Assembly (NCBI GenBank): GCA_002787535.1
Contig: PCXB01000029.1
Coordinates: forward strand, 1-43,640
DNA: 43,640 nt
Reading direction: 5' to 3'
From: Deltaproteobacteria bacterium CG11_big_fil_rev_8_21_14_0_20_45_16
GTDB lineage: Bacteria > Bdellovibrionota > UBA2394
The notes below the pieces were generated by a model. It did not search any database and was not told the DNA's origin. It was given only the letters and a program-made list of their open reading frames with translations. The position numbers were made by a program, and so were the translations under genes. Positions within the stretch are counted from its first letter, which is position 1. Every line of letters begins with the position of its first letter. Positions 1-8,400 of this stretch are shown here, piece by piece.

Positions 1-135
1 TCGCCTCAGTTCGATTCTATAAATCATATAATCATAATTATATCAATGACTTAGGCGTGTCAGCCGGTCAGTTCGAGTCATTTCTAATATCGTGAGTGTC
101 GTCCTAAAGCTTGGCGTGAAAGGAAAACACGCCAT

Positions 136-924
136 ATGAAAACAACAATCAGTACGAAACAAATAATCGAATCACCTGAAAGCTCAATCATCGAGGTCGA
201 GCAACCCCTAACCCACGAAGCCAAAAGCAAAGCGATGAAAGATGCTTGGCAAGAGGTTGCTGAGGAAATGAAATCCAATCGCGTCTTCGCAGCCATTCAA
301 CGGGGCGAACTGGGAGTCCATGAATACAAGGCCATTCTAAGAGAGATCTTTCATCACGCCAGAGAGAACCCCCAAATTCAAGCACTGGCCACCTCCTTCT
401 TTCGTGGAAGCGAAAGGGAATTTGTTAAGATGTTTTTGAAACATGCCACTTCTGAAGTCGGCCATGATCAACTAGCCCTTAATGACCTTGCGGCTCTCGG
501 CGAAGATGTCAGCGGCATTCCAACCGAACGCCCGCTGCCCGCAACGACGGCACTAATCTCCTATGCCTTCTATCAAATTCAATTTCGAAATCCATTGGGC
601 TATATTGGCTACCTATTTTTTCTTGAATACACACCCGTGCAAAACGGTCCGACCTACCTCAAGCGATTACGGGAAAAGGGCGTTCCGGATTCAGCACTCA
701 GTTTTATCCAAGAACATGCGACGGTAGATATTTCTCATTGCCGACTTATCGAAAAGTATGTCGACCAATTGATCCGAACACAAGATGACCTCGACGAAGT
801 CTGTTATGCCATTCGAACAACGGGCCAGCTTTATCAACGAATGCTAGAAAGCGCCGTCAAAGAAATCGGAACCCGCAAGCAGTGGGGCCAATCTCCCACC
901 GAAACTAAAAAAGCAAAAATATAA
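136..924 (+). CDS. Heme-oxygenase-like diiron (HDO/TenA-PqqC-like) protein
   Basis: A 262-residue all-helical protein of the iron-containing redox enzyme / heme-oxygenase-like fold. Visible candidate metal ligands are E107-x-x-H110, E164, and the triad H194-x3-D198-x2-H201, which fits the ExxH...E...HxxxDxxH pattern of HDO enzymes (family knowledge: UndA, CADD, SznF, BesC). Members oxidise fatty acids, amino acids or their own side chains, so the substrate cannot be read from the sequence. The ATG is preceded by AAAGGA at about 10 bases. The first 25 residues are a polar tail with no signal peptide, so it is cytoplasmic. It lies 24 bases upstream of an acyltransferase gene and is probably co-transcribed with it. 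Fold assignment is fairly sure; function is open. Confidence 0.75.
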   Translation: MKTTISTKQIIESPESSIIEVEQPLTHEAKSKAMKDAWQEVAEEMKSNRVFAAIQRGELGVHEYKAILREIFHHARENPQIQALATSFFRGSEREFVKMFLKHATSEVGHDQLALNDLAALGEDVSGIPTERPLPATTALISYAFYQIQFRNPLGYIGYLFFLEYTPVQNGPTYLKRLREKGVPDSALSFIQEHATVDISHCRLIEKYVDQLIRTQDDLDEVCYAIRTTGQLYQRMLESAVKEIGTRKQWGQSPTETKKAKI

Positions 925-948
925 AACAAAAACTGAAAGGAAAATAAA

Positions 949-1620
949 ATGAAAATACCAGCCATACAAAGTGCCGAAAAGAAACTTGAACTATCAGAAG
1001 TAGTAATCAGACCAATCGAGACAGACTTCGAACGCTCGCAAGTCTATCGATTGCGCTACGATATCTATATCGAAGAGATGAAGCGTGGAACCCACGGCGT
1101 CGATTATGCCACCAAACAAGTCTTCGATGAGATGGACGAGTCGGCAATTTTGCTGGGCGCCTTCTACCATGGACGAATGGTCGGCACGGCTCGACTCAAC
1201 TTTTCTTCTGATACCGTTTTTTCAAAATCAGATCTCTATCAATTTGAAGTATTCGAAAAAACTTACCCTAAAGGAGTGCTTATGATCACCAAAGCGATGG
1301 TGGCAAAAGAATGGCGTGGCAGCATGCTGTTCTTCGAAATGGTCAAAGCCATGCACAATATTGCCCTCGAAAGGAATGCTCAGGTATCTCTACTTGATTG
1401 CAACGATCACCTTGTTGGAACTTACGAAAAAATCGGCTTTCGATCATATCGTGGACGGGTGTTTGATGAAGAGTATGGATGGGTGACACCCATGGCGATG
1501 CTTCATGCGGACGAAACCTATCTCCGAGAAGTAAGGTCACCTCTCTTACTGAACCTAAAGAGATTTGAGCGTCATGCTGAAGCCAACCGCCAGAAAGTGG
1601 CTCAAAGAGAAATGGCGTAA
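949..1620 (+). CDS. GNAT-fold acyltransferase, LuxI/FeeM-like (putative N-acyl amino acid synthase)
   Basis: A 223-residue protein. Residues about 20-150 resemble the autoinducer-synthase / FeeM branch of the GNAT fold: an N-terminal YRLRYDIYIEEM segment (the LuxI-type RxxxY/F-V-E-like region), a GAFYHGRMVGTARLN strand pair, and a late YEKIGFRSYRG motif typical of GNAT acetyl-/acyl-transferases. FeeM proteins transfer long acyl chains from acyl-ACP to amino acids, while LuxI uses S-adenosylmethionine; neither substrate is proven here. The start has an AAAGGAAAA ribosome site 6 bases upstream. It follows the diiron-oxidase gene by 24 bases and is convergent with the nucleotide cyclase gene. 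It could also be an ordinary GNAT of unknown substrate. Confidence 0.6.
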   Translation: MKIPAIQSAEKKLELSEVVIRPIETDFERSQVYRLRYDIYIEEMKRGTHGVDYATKQVFDEMDESAILLGAFYHGRMVGTARLNFSSDTVFSKSDLYQFEVFEKTYPKGVLMITKAMVAKEWRGSMLFFEMVKAMHNIALERNAQVSLLDCNDHLVGTYEKIGFRSYRGRVFDEEYGWVTPMAMLHADETYLREVRSPLLLNLKRFERHAEANRQKVAQREMA

Positions 1621-1649
1621 TGATAATGGTAGATCACGGCGCAACCTTC

Positions 1650-3362
1650 TTAGAACTTCTGCATCGCGAGTTTAGCTGCTTCGAGCTTTTCTTGCGACAG
1701 AAGTGTAAGGAGATGGGCCGCCCCTCGATCGTCAGGATTCCTAATAAGAATAGCTTCTAACACCAATCTTGCTTCGTCCTTTTTGCCATGTCGTAGGAGC
1801 TCAGAAGCTGCAAAGAATTCTTTTGAGGTGGATTGATAAGCTTCCTGAACTTTGGGCTCTTCGCATTCATATATTTGAATCACTTCAATGGGATCCAAGC
1901 GTCCACGAATACTCATCGGACCGAAGTTTCGCCACAATACAGAATCGGCCAAACCCGAATCATCAAAGGCCTTCTTGGATACCAAAATTTTGGAACTGAG
2001 GCTCTTATTCATTTCTTCGAGTCTTGCAGCAACGTTGACAGCATCTCCCAATACGGTGATCCGCATCTGATCTTCATTCCCTACTGTGCCGATCGTGACC
2101 TTCCCAACATTGATGCCCACACCAACTTGGATGGGATCTCTATGCAATCTCTCAAACTCTCGATTTTGGTCCGCTAGTGTGCCGTGAATATCTATCGCCG
2201 CTCGAATGGCATCGGCAGGGCTTTGTGGAAAAATAGCTAAAATTCCATCACCTCTAACCTGATCAATAATTCCTGAGTGTTTTTCAATAACGGGCACAAG
2301 TCTCGTCCAAATTCTATTTAAGAAAACAAACAGCTCATCGGGTGACAACGTCTCAGATAAAGTACTGAAACGTCGAATATCAAAAAATAATACACTTGCC
2401 TCTCTTTGCACGTTTTGACCAAACTTCAGCTGACTGACATCTTCTGATCCCAACAACTGCAAAAACTCCCACGGCACAAATCTTTGTGTTGCATCCGCAA
2501 AGGATTTTAGTTTTTCCTTAATCGCTTGCAAATTAGCATAGCGCTGATCCGAGTCATTTAAAGCTCGCAAGGCTCGCGCATGCTTATCCATAATACTAAA
2601 ACTAAGTACTCGTAGGGCGACAACCCAACTAGCAAGAATGATCCCTGCGAATGCCATCCGCTCCGACCAGCCAATTTTAGCTGTGAAAAGAATACCGATT
2701 GTTATGCCGGCGGCCACAAGAAGGGCCATATTCTTACGAAGGCGATTCTCTTCTTCGTAGTAAACCTTAATTTCATAGACCGAGAAACCGCCTGCGCCCT
2801 GCTCCACTGTGTAATCAACCCGAGCATTAGGTAGATTTTGGACATTTGGAATTGCTGCCAGATGAGCCATGGTGTTGGCTGCAACATTTATAAAGTTCTT
2901 CTTTAGAGCTTCTTTCTCTTGAGCATCAAGATCATTGGGTAGCGGGAAAAATTGAAAATGAGCAAACCCAGGTGTGTGATCCACTAAAGTTAATTTAGTG
3001 ACGCGCGAGAAGTGATTCAGAATTTTGCTCAAAAGTTGGTACATCATTCTTACGGTAATTGTCTTGGAAAAGAGATTGGCAAGCACACGACCGACCGTAC
3101 TGCTATCGATCGGTTGGGCGCCCACTGAATAGGCTAGGCTTTCCTCGCCGGTCCTCTCAATGGCAAGCTCCGTAAATCGATGATCAAAAGTTGTCGACAC
3201 CCAATGGAATTCGTCTTCTAAGTATTGAAGACTTAGTCCAGCGTCCCCACAAAGCTGATTGAGATCTAGATCGGGATAATGCTTGCGCAAATATGAAAGG
3301 TACGAAAGGTAGACCTTTGCACTAAAATGCCTTCTCGTAAGCTTTGGATTAGGAACCCCCAA
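1650..3362 (-). CDS. Membrane-anchored class III adenylate/guanylate cyclase
   Basis: A 570-residue protein. Residues 1-200 form a soluble domain resembling the AraC-type (Arabinose_bd-like) ligand module often fused to cyclases. Two membrane helices follow at about 213-232 and 238-258, then a cyclase catalytic domain at about 300-490 and a short helical, TPR-like tail. Both metal aspartates are visible (VLFFDIRRFS and RGDGILAIFP), as are the transition-state Asn and Arg in LGDAVNVAARLE. The usual substrate-selecting Lys position reads Gln (IIDQVRGD) and the partner position reads Thr, so purine specificity is uncertain. The start is TTG, chosen because GGAGGA lies 5 bases upstream. A TATAAT hexamer sits at 3386-3391 in the correct orientation, but I see no good -35. 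Confidence 0.85.
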   Translation of the reverse strand: MGVPNPKLTRRHFSAKVYLSYLSYLRKHYPDLDLNQLCGDAGLSLQYLEDEFHWVSTTFDHRFTELAIERTGEESLAYSVGAQPIDSSTVGRVLANLFSKTITVRMMYQLLSKILNHFSRVTKLTLVDHTPGFAHFQFFPLPNDLDAQEKEALKKNFINVAANTMAHLAAIPNVQNLPNARVDYTVEQGAGGFSVYEIKVYYEEENRLRKNMALLVAAGITIGILFTAKIGWSERMAFAGIILASWVVALRVLSFSIMDKHARALRALNDSDQRYANLQAIKEKLKSFADATQRFVPWEFLQLLGSEDVSQLKFGQNVQREASVLFFDIRRFSTLSETLSPDELFVFLNRIWTRLVPVIEKHSGIIDQVRGDGILAIFPQSPADAIRAAIDIHGTLADQNREFERLHRDPIQVGVGINVGKVTIGTVGNEDQMRITVLGDAVNVAARLEEMNKSLSSKILVSKKAFDDSGLADSVLWRNFGPMSIRGRLDPIEVIQIYECEEPKVQEAYQSTSKEFFAASELLRHGKKDEARLVLEAILIRNPDDRGAAHLLTLLSQEKLEAAKLAMQKF

Positions 3363-3548
3363 AACAGTCCTCCCCGCAAGTCTATATTATAACTACCCCA
3401 TCGCATTTAGGGACCCACAGCAATGGAACTCGCTTACTACCGGCTAAGTAACTGGAATTATTATGCATAGGATAAATCTAGATGAGCCATTCAGGATTTG
3501 TTAGTTCCTATTCAATTGAAATTATCCGTTGTATGAAGGTTGATCATT

Positions 3549-4412
3549 ATGATTCCCCTCTTCTGGACAGAATTACTGACGCGGGCGCTTCGAGATGATC
3601 GAGTGGATCAAGACTGGACGAGTCGAGCGATAGAGAGCCCGAAAGCCAAACGAGCGAAAGCCAAAATCGTGGCGAAAGAAGATGGGGTGTGGGCGTGTTC
3701 GGGATTGTTGGCGGCGGCGAATAGTCTTAACGAATTTGAAGTTTCGCTAAAATCAAATACAAAAGATGGATCGAGCTTTAAAAAAGGCAGCCAACTGGTA
3801 CGCCTCGAAGGTGGTGCGCGCGATCTCTTAGCGCTTGAACGATCCATTTTGAATCTCGCAGCTTATACCTGCGGCATCGCCACACAAACCTATCGACTTA
3901 TTAGCATCGTAAACAAGCGAAAATCTTTACGAACCAAACCCCGCATTGTTTCAACAAGAAAAATTCTTCCTGGATTTCATGAGCTTGCGATCCACGCCGT
4001 CGAGTGCGGAGGTGGGTTTTGTCATCGTGCGGATCTCGCCGGAGGCATTCTCATCAAAGAAAATCATATTCGTGCCGCTGGTGGCATCGCTCATGCCGTA
4101 AAACTTTGCCGAAAGAAATCGCCTCATCTTTTGAAGATAGAAGTTGAAGTTGAAAACTTTAAACAGATCGAGGAGGCTCTCGAGGCGCAGGTCGATGTCA
4201 TTATGCTGGATAACTTTAAGCCCGAGCAAATCAAACGGGCGACGAGTCTTATTAAATCCAAAGACCCACGCTGCCTAATTGAAGTCTCCGGTGGCATCTC
4301 CGAGAAAAATCTGTCCAAATTTCTTATCGAGGGTGTCGATATCCTATCTGTGGGAAGCCTCACCCATTCTGTTCGATCGCTGGATCTCAGCATGCAATTT
4401 GAAGAAAGATAA
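3549..4412 (+). CDS. nadC: Nicotinate-nucleotide pyrophosphorylase (carboxylating)
   Basis: This is quinolinate phosphoribosyltransferase, which converts quinolinate and PRPP to nicotinate mononucleotide, CO2 and PPi in NAD synthesis. The 287-residue length is normal. Family motifs are clear: ERSILNLAAYTCGIAT, STRKILPGFHELAIHAVECGG, HRADLAGGILIKENHI, VDVIMLDNF and VSGGISEKNL. An in-frame TTG at 3540 is only one base from the GAAGG ribosome site, so the ATG at 3549 (10 bases away) is preferred. No nadA or nadB is seen here. The neighbouring kynurenine operon makes the ring-cleavage product that cyclises spontaneously to quinolinate, so this enzyme may link tryptophan breakdown to NAD. It has the same orientation as the transporter pair downstream. 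Confidence 0.93.
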   Translation: MIPLFWTELLTRALRDDRVDQDWTSRAIESPKAKRAKAKIVAKEDGVWACSGLLAAANSLNEFEVSLKSNTKDGSSFKKGSQLVRLEGGARDLLALERSILNLAAYTCGIATQTYRLISIVNKRKSLRTKPRIVSTRKILPGFHELAIHAVECGGGFCHRADLAGGILIKENHIRAAGGIAHAVKLCRKKSPHLLKIEVEVENFKQIEEALEAQVDVIMLDNFKPEQIKRATSLIKSKDPRCLIEVSGGISEKNLSKFLIEGVDILSVGSLTHSVRSLDLSMQFEER

Positions 4413-4500
4413 TCAAAAGAATCCAAATGCAGGCCTTAAATGCTGACTTCACTATAGTCAATAATTGCTCTCTAGCTCCCTAATCCTTAAACTCGCCCCT

Positions 4501-4920
4501 ATGAATCCATGGCTTTTGAGTTTACTAGGTGGCGCGTTGATCGGCCTAAGTGTTTCGCTCATGTTACTTTGGAATGGGCGGGTCACCGGAATCAGCGGCA
4601 TTCTCAATGGCGCCCTGCACTTTAAAAAAACGGATTGGCTTTGGCGGGTTTTGTTCGTGGCGGGACTTATTGTAGGTGGTTTTATCTTGAGCGCCCTCTG
4701 GCCCGAAACAATCATGAATCAATCCACGAGAACGCCGATATATTTGGCCGTGGCGGGTTGGCTTGTGGGTTTTGGCACGGTGATGGGTAGCGGCTGCACA
4801 AGTGGCCATGGAGTTTGTGGCTTGAGCCGATTGTCGATTCGCTCCATCGTTGCCACGCTGAGTTTTATGATCATGGGGATCGTGATAGTGGCCGCCATGC
4901 GAAAACTGGGAGTATTTTGA
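4501..4920 (+). CDS. YeeE/YedE-type transporter, first half
   Basis: A 139-residue membrane protein with about four hydrophobic segments and the family signature [17 protein letters not shown] near residues 97-113. YeeE/YedE (PmpA/PmpB-like) proteins are thiosulfate or sulfur-compound permeases with conserved cysteines. The family exists as one long protein or, as here, as two short adjacent ones. The ATG at 4501 opens on [15 protein letters not shown] and is preferred over a TTG 36 bases upstream; no strong ribosome site is visible. The stop codon overlaps the next ATG by one base, indicating translational coupling. Its substrate is inferred from the family only. Confidence 0.85.
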   Translation: MNPWLLSLLGGALIGLSVSLMLLWNGRVTGISGILNGALHFKKTDWLWRVLFVAGLIVGGFILSALWPETIMNQSTRTPIYLAVAGWLVGFGTVMGSGCTSGHGVCGLSRLSIRSIVATLSFMIMGIVIVAAMRKLGVF

Positions 4921-5357
4921 TGATTCACTTAGCTTCCTATTTTGTGGTTGGCATTTTGTTTGCTCTAGGTCTTGGGTTGGGTGGGATGACCGATCCTCAC
5001 CGAGTTCAAGGCTTTTTGGATATCTTCGGAGATTGGGACCCTAGTCTCGCCTTTGTAATGATCGGGGCCGTATGCTTTCATGTCGTAACTTATCGATTTA
5101 TCCGAAAGCGGGCGACGCCAATGATATCCGCCCATTGGCATATCCCCGAAAGAAAAGATTTGAATGCCAAACTCATTGGAGGCTCTTTAATATTTGGCGC
5201 CGGCTGGGGGCTGGCCGGTTATTGTCCCGGCCCGGCTCTTACGTCACTCGCCAGCCTTGATACCAATGTTTATATTTTTGTCGGCTGCATGATTTTGGGA
5301 ATGCTCTCTTTTGGCTTTGTCGAAACAGTCATAAGAAAAAGCAAATCTTATAACTAA
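4920..5357 (+). CDS. YeeE/YedE-type (DUF6691) transporter, second half
   Basis: A 145-residue membrane protein, the usual partner of the preceding gene. It has hydrophobic segments at the N terminus ([20 protein letters not shown]), in the middle and at the C terminus, and the hallmark [13 protein letters not shown] motif containing the conserved cysteine. The ATG is shared with the upstream stop (TGATG), so the two halves are made together. The gene ends by overlapping the 3' end of the convergent ACT-domain gene by four bases. Together the halves probably form one sulfur-compound channel in the inner membrane. No sulfurtransferase, TusA or metallo-lactamase gene is adjacent, although these are common partners elsewhere. 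Confidence 0.85.
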   Translation: MIHLASYFVVGILFALGLGLGGMTDPHRVQGFLDIFGDWDPSLAFVMIGAVCFHVVTYRFIRKRATPMISAHWHIPERKDLNAKLIGGSLIFGAGWGLAGYCPGPALTSLASLDTNVYIFVGCMILGMLSFGFVETVIRKSKSYN

Positions 5358-5761
5358 CACCCCAATGCCGTGCAGAGATTAGGAATATCCTTTTGATCGG
5401 CAAAAAACACGGTGGCAAAGCGGCCATTGGTCGACAAAGCATCTGTTGCATGAAGATTGATGCCTGCCTTGGCGATTTTTTGCAAAAGCTCAGCGTACGT
5501 ACCAACCTTGTCATCACCTTCGGCCCAGCAAGCAAACTCAGCTTTTGGACTTTTACCCATCTTCGTCAGCACATCCTTAGCTTTGGTGTTGTCTGTTGTA
5601 TAACAGTGAAAATTCGCCTGGCCAGGACCCATCTCATAAGCCCAACTGGCCGTAACATTTACGCCAGCTTCATTAAAAGCTGAATAAATCCGCGCAAGAC
5701 TTCCAAGCTCTGCATCAATCGCCGTCGTAAGAACCTCTACTTTTTTGCATTTTGTAGTCAT
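5354..5761 (-). CDS. Tandem ACT-domain protein
   Basis: A 135-residue soluble protein made of two ACT-like repeats. The first (about residues 6-68) begins KVEVLTTAIDAELGSLARIYSAFNEAGVN and the second (about 78-135) reads GTYAELLQKIAKAGINLHATDALST. ACT domains bind amino acids and regulate enzymes or act as stand-alone sensors. It is the last gene of the kynurenine operon, 22 bases after kmo, with a strong ribosome site (TAGGAGAAATAT before the ATG). It has no catalytic domain. A sensor of tryptophan, alanine or a pathway amino acid is a reasonable guess, not shown by the sequence. Confidence 0.8.
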   Translation of the reverse strand: MTTKCKKVEVLTTAIDAELGSLARIYSAFNEAGVNVTASWAYEMGPGQANFHCYTTDNTKAKDVLTKMGKSPKAEFACWAEGDDKVGTYAELLQKIAKAGINLHATDALSTNGRFATVFFADQKDIPNLCTALGC

Positions 5762-5783
5762 ATATTTCTCCTATAAATTCAAA

Positions 5784-7145
5784 CTACAATGTCGACAACC
5801 GATTGGCGACCAGACTTTGGGCCTGCGTCCAATCAACCTTAGAGATATCGTCAATATCATCCGTTAATTTTTGCAAAATTTCCGTCTGAATCTTCCCTCT
5901 CTCAAGGGCCTCCGAATAGGAATACTGATGATAAAACATAACCATCGAATAGCGAGATAAAAATCTATCTGGAAATTTCTCTTCTAAAGCCCATTCAAGC
6001 CTTTTGCGAAGATGAAACTTAGGATCACGAACCTCATCCCGCATCTCGGTATAGTTCTCGATAGCCATCTGGGCAATCGCATCGGCATTGGGTTTTCGGC
6101 GCTTCTCCGTTTCGGCAAAAGCCTGCAACCAGTCTCCAGAAAACTCTTCTAGACACCGATCAAGCTCCAAACAATCTTCAAAGGAGCAGTTCATCCCCTG
6201 CCCATGAAAAGGCACGACAGCATGGGCGGCATCCCCCAGCATCAAAGCCTTATCCCCAAAATGCCAAGGAAAACTCCGAATCGTAGCAAGATGTCCAGTT
6301 GGATTAGCGAAGAAATCTTTCTTAAAATCTGGAATTAATTCTATGCAATCGGGAAAGAATTTTTGGAAAAACTCTTCCAAACGCGGTTCGCTTTTTAAGC
6401 TTTCAAAGCTCCACTCACCTGTATTGGGCAAAAACAGCGTGACCGTAAAACTGCCATCCGAGTTGGGCAAAGCGATCAGCATAAACTGCCCCCGCGGCCA
6501 GATATGCAATGCCTCCTTCTCAAGGCGATACTTCCCGTTAGGATCAGGCGGAATACAAAGCTCTTTGTAGCTAGCCCCGAGCTCCTCCGCACGACACTCA
6601 AATTTAGGAAGCTTATGAAAGGCCGCCCTCACGGCACTGGGCGCGCCATCACACGCAATCACATGAGAAAAGTTTAATGACGATACCCGACTCGATTCCT
6701 GATCTTCAAAACTCAATTTTGAAGCCTCCCAATCCAGATCCACGCATTTTTGCGAAAACTGAATCGACACATCTCCCGAACTTTCAGCCGCGCTCAACAA
6801 AATATCGTTCAGACCCCCGCGAGACAAAGAATAATGAAGCTCATTGGGTTTGCGTCCATAGGATTGATAAAAAGCATCGCCATTTAAGGGATGAATCATT
6901 CGGCCAGGCATTTTGACAAGATGCGGCTCCACTTGATCAAATATCCCAGCCGCTTTCAGAGCCACCACGCCGCGATCTGAAAGCGAAAGGTTAATTGATC
7001 GACCGGCGGCAACAGATTGCTTGCGGCGATCCGGGCGCAACTCAAAAACTTTAACGTGATAGGATCGTTTGGCCAAAAAGCAGGCCATCAAACAACCCGC
7101 TAAGCCGGCTCCAACAATACAAACTTCTTCGTCCTTGCTGCTCAT
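5784..7145 (-). CDS. kmo: Kynurenine 3-monooxygenase
   Basis: An FAD-dependent hydroxylase of 453 residues that converts L-kynurenine to 3-hydroxykynurenine with NADPH and O2. Visible are the N-terminal Rossmann motif CIVGAGLAGC (G12, G14, G17), the RSINLSLSDRGVVAL segment typical of kynurenine monooxygenases, and the second FAD motif GDAAHAVVPFHGQGMNCSFED near residue 310. Length matches the family. The C-terminal part (HQYSYSEALERGKIQTEIL) is the membrane- or substrate-proximal helix region of Kmo. The ATG overlaps the kynU stop as ATGA, so translation is coupled. Its presence shows that the route runs through 3-hydroxyanthranilate and not anthranilate. Confidence 0.95.
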   Translation of the reverse strand: MSSKDEEVCIVGAGLAGCLMACFLAKRSYHVKVFELRPDRRKQSVAAGRSINLSLSDRGVVALKAAGIFDQVEPHLVKMPGRMIHPLNGDAFYQSYGRKPNELHYSLSRGGLNDILLSAAESSGDVSIQFSQKCVDLDWEASKLSFEDQESSRVSSLNFSHVIACDGAPSAVRAAFHKLPKFECRAEELGASYKELCIPPDPNGKYRLEKEALHIWPRGQFMLIALPNSDGSFTVTLFLPNTGEWSFESLKSEPRLEEFFQKFFPDCIELIPDFKKDFFANPTGHLATIRSFPWHFGDKALMLGDAAHAVVPFHGQGMNCSFEDCLELDRCLEEFSGDWLQAFAETEKRRKPNADAIAQMAIENYTEMRDEVRDPKFHLRKRLEWALEEKFPDRFLSRYSMVMFYHQYSYSEALERGKIQTEILQKLTDDIDDISKVDWTQAQSLVANRLSTL

Positions 7146-8398
7146 TTGAAAATTCCTTTTAAAATTTCATAAAAATTATAAACATCCTCAAATCTATTAT
7201 AAAGAGGCACCGGAGCAATACGAACAACATCCGGCTCGCGCCAATCACAAATCACTCCAGCTTCGATTAATTTTTGATGCACTGATTTTCCGCCTAGAAC
7301 TCGAAGAGATAACTGGCAACCCCGCTGCTCTGGATCGGAAGGGGTGAGCAGATTTACTTGGCTTCCAAAATTTTCTTTAATTAAAAACTCACAATAACGA
7401 GTTAATCGAATAGATTTCTCTCTCAAATTCGCCATCCCGCCCGCCTCCTTAAAAATTTCAAACGAAGCCAAAAGAGGTGTTAAAGAAAAAATAGGCGGAT
7501 TGCTAATCGCCCAGGCCTCAGCGGTGGGAATCGCCTCAAAAGCTTCAGGCATTGTAAAGCGATTGTCTTTTCGATGCCCCCACCAGCCCTCCAGTCGTGG
7601 CAACTTCTGCGAGAAATACTTTTGGTGGACGTAAGCACCGCCCACAGCACCAGGTCCGCCATTTAAGTATTTATAACTGCACCAAGCTGCAAAATCGACA
7701 TCCCAATCATGCAATTGCATCGGAAGATTGCCCGTTGCATGCGCTAAATCAAAGCCAACCTTCGCGCCAACGCGATGAGCAGCGTCAGTGATTTTTTGCA
7801 TAGGAAAGTACTGGCCCGTATAATACTGAACTCCCGGCCACAGAACCAAGGCTAGCTCATCCCCAAGCTCTGAGATTTTGGATAAAATATCTTCCTCACG
7901 AATAAAATCTTCTTGAGAACGAGGTTTTAGAATCACCAGGTCGTTTTCAATATGGCCGCTATGCATCCGAATCTGCGACGCCGCCGCATAGCGATCCGAT
8001 GGAAAAGCCGCCGCTTCGATCATAATTTTGCGTCTCTTTCCAGCGGGCCGATAAAAACTGATCATCATCAAATGAAGATTCACACTTAACGAATTCATCG
8101 CCACCACTTCTTCGATTTTGGCTCCCACTAAATCCGCGATCGATTGCGAAAAATGCTCATGATAATCGCGCCACGGGCGCTTGCCACGGGCATGGCCTTC
8201 AACACCAAGCTTTTTCCAATCTTCAAGCTCTTCTTCGAGTAGATCCCGCACGGATTTTGGCTGCAGCCCCAATGAATTCCCACAAAGATACGTCACATCT
8301 TTTTGATTCTTGTCTTTTGGAATGAAAAACTGATCACGAAAAACTCGGAGCTTATCTTCCCTATCCAGGGACTGCGCGAATGATCTTGAAGACTCCAA
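7142..8398 (-). CDS. kynU: Kynureninase
   Basis: A PLP enzyme that cleaves 3-hydroxykynurenine (or kynurenine) to 3-hydroxyanthranilate (or anthranilate) and alanine. It shows YLCGNSLGLQP near the N terminus, the catalytic lysine in CSYKYLNGGPGA (about residue 245), and the C-terminal DWREPDVVRIAPVPLYN block; all are diagnostic. I place the start at the TTG at 8398, with GAGGAG about 8 bases upstream and three bases after the formamidase stop, giving 418 residues, the normal length. An ATG at 8464 would add 22 residues that merely read through the formamidase coding end in another frame. It overlaps kmo by four bases. Confidence 0.95.
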   Translation of the reverse strand: MESSRSFAQSLDREDKLRVFRDQFFIPKDKNQKDVTYLCGNSLGLQPKSVRDLLEEELEDWKKLGVEGHARGKRPWRDYHEHFSQSIADLVGAKIEEVVAMNSLSVNLHLMMISFYRPAGKRRKIMIEAAAFPSDRYAAASQIRMHSGHIENDLVILKPRSQEDFIREEDILSKISELGDELALVLWPGVQYYTGQYFPMQKITDAAHRVGAKVGFDLAHATGNLPMQLHDWDVDFAAWCSYKYLNGGPGAVGGAYVHQKYFSQKLPRLEGWWGHRKDNRFTMPEAFEAIPTAEAWAISNPPIFSLTPLLASFEIFKEAGGMANLREKSIRLTRYCEFLIKENFGSQVNLLTPSDPEQRGCQLSLRVLGGKSVHQKLIEAGVICDWREPDVVRIAPVPLYNRFEDVYNFYEILKGIFK

Positions 8399-8400
8399 TC

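Noticed and set aside
1-135. Promoter or lux-box-like operator before the diiron-oxidase gene
   Set aside because: A TATAAT is present at 27-32, but there is no matching -35 inside the window and no convincing dyad for a LuxR-type site.
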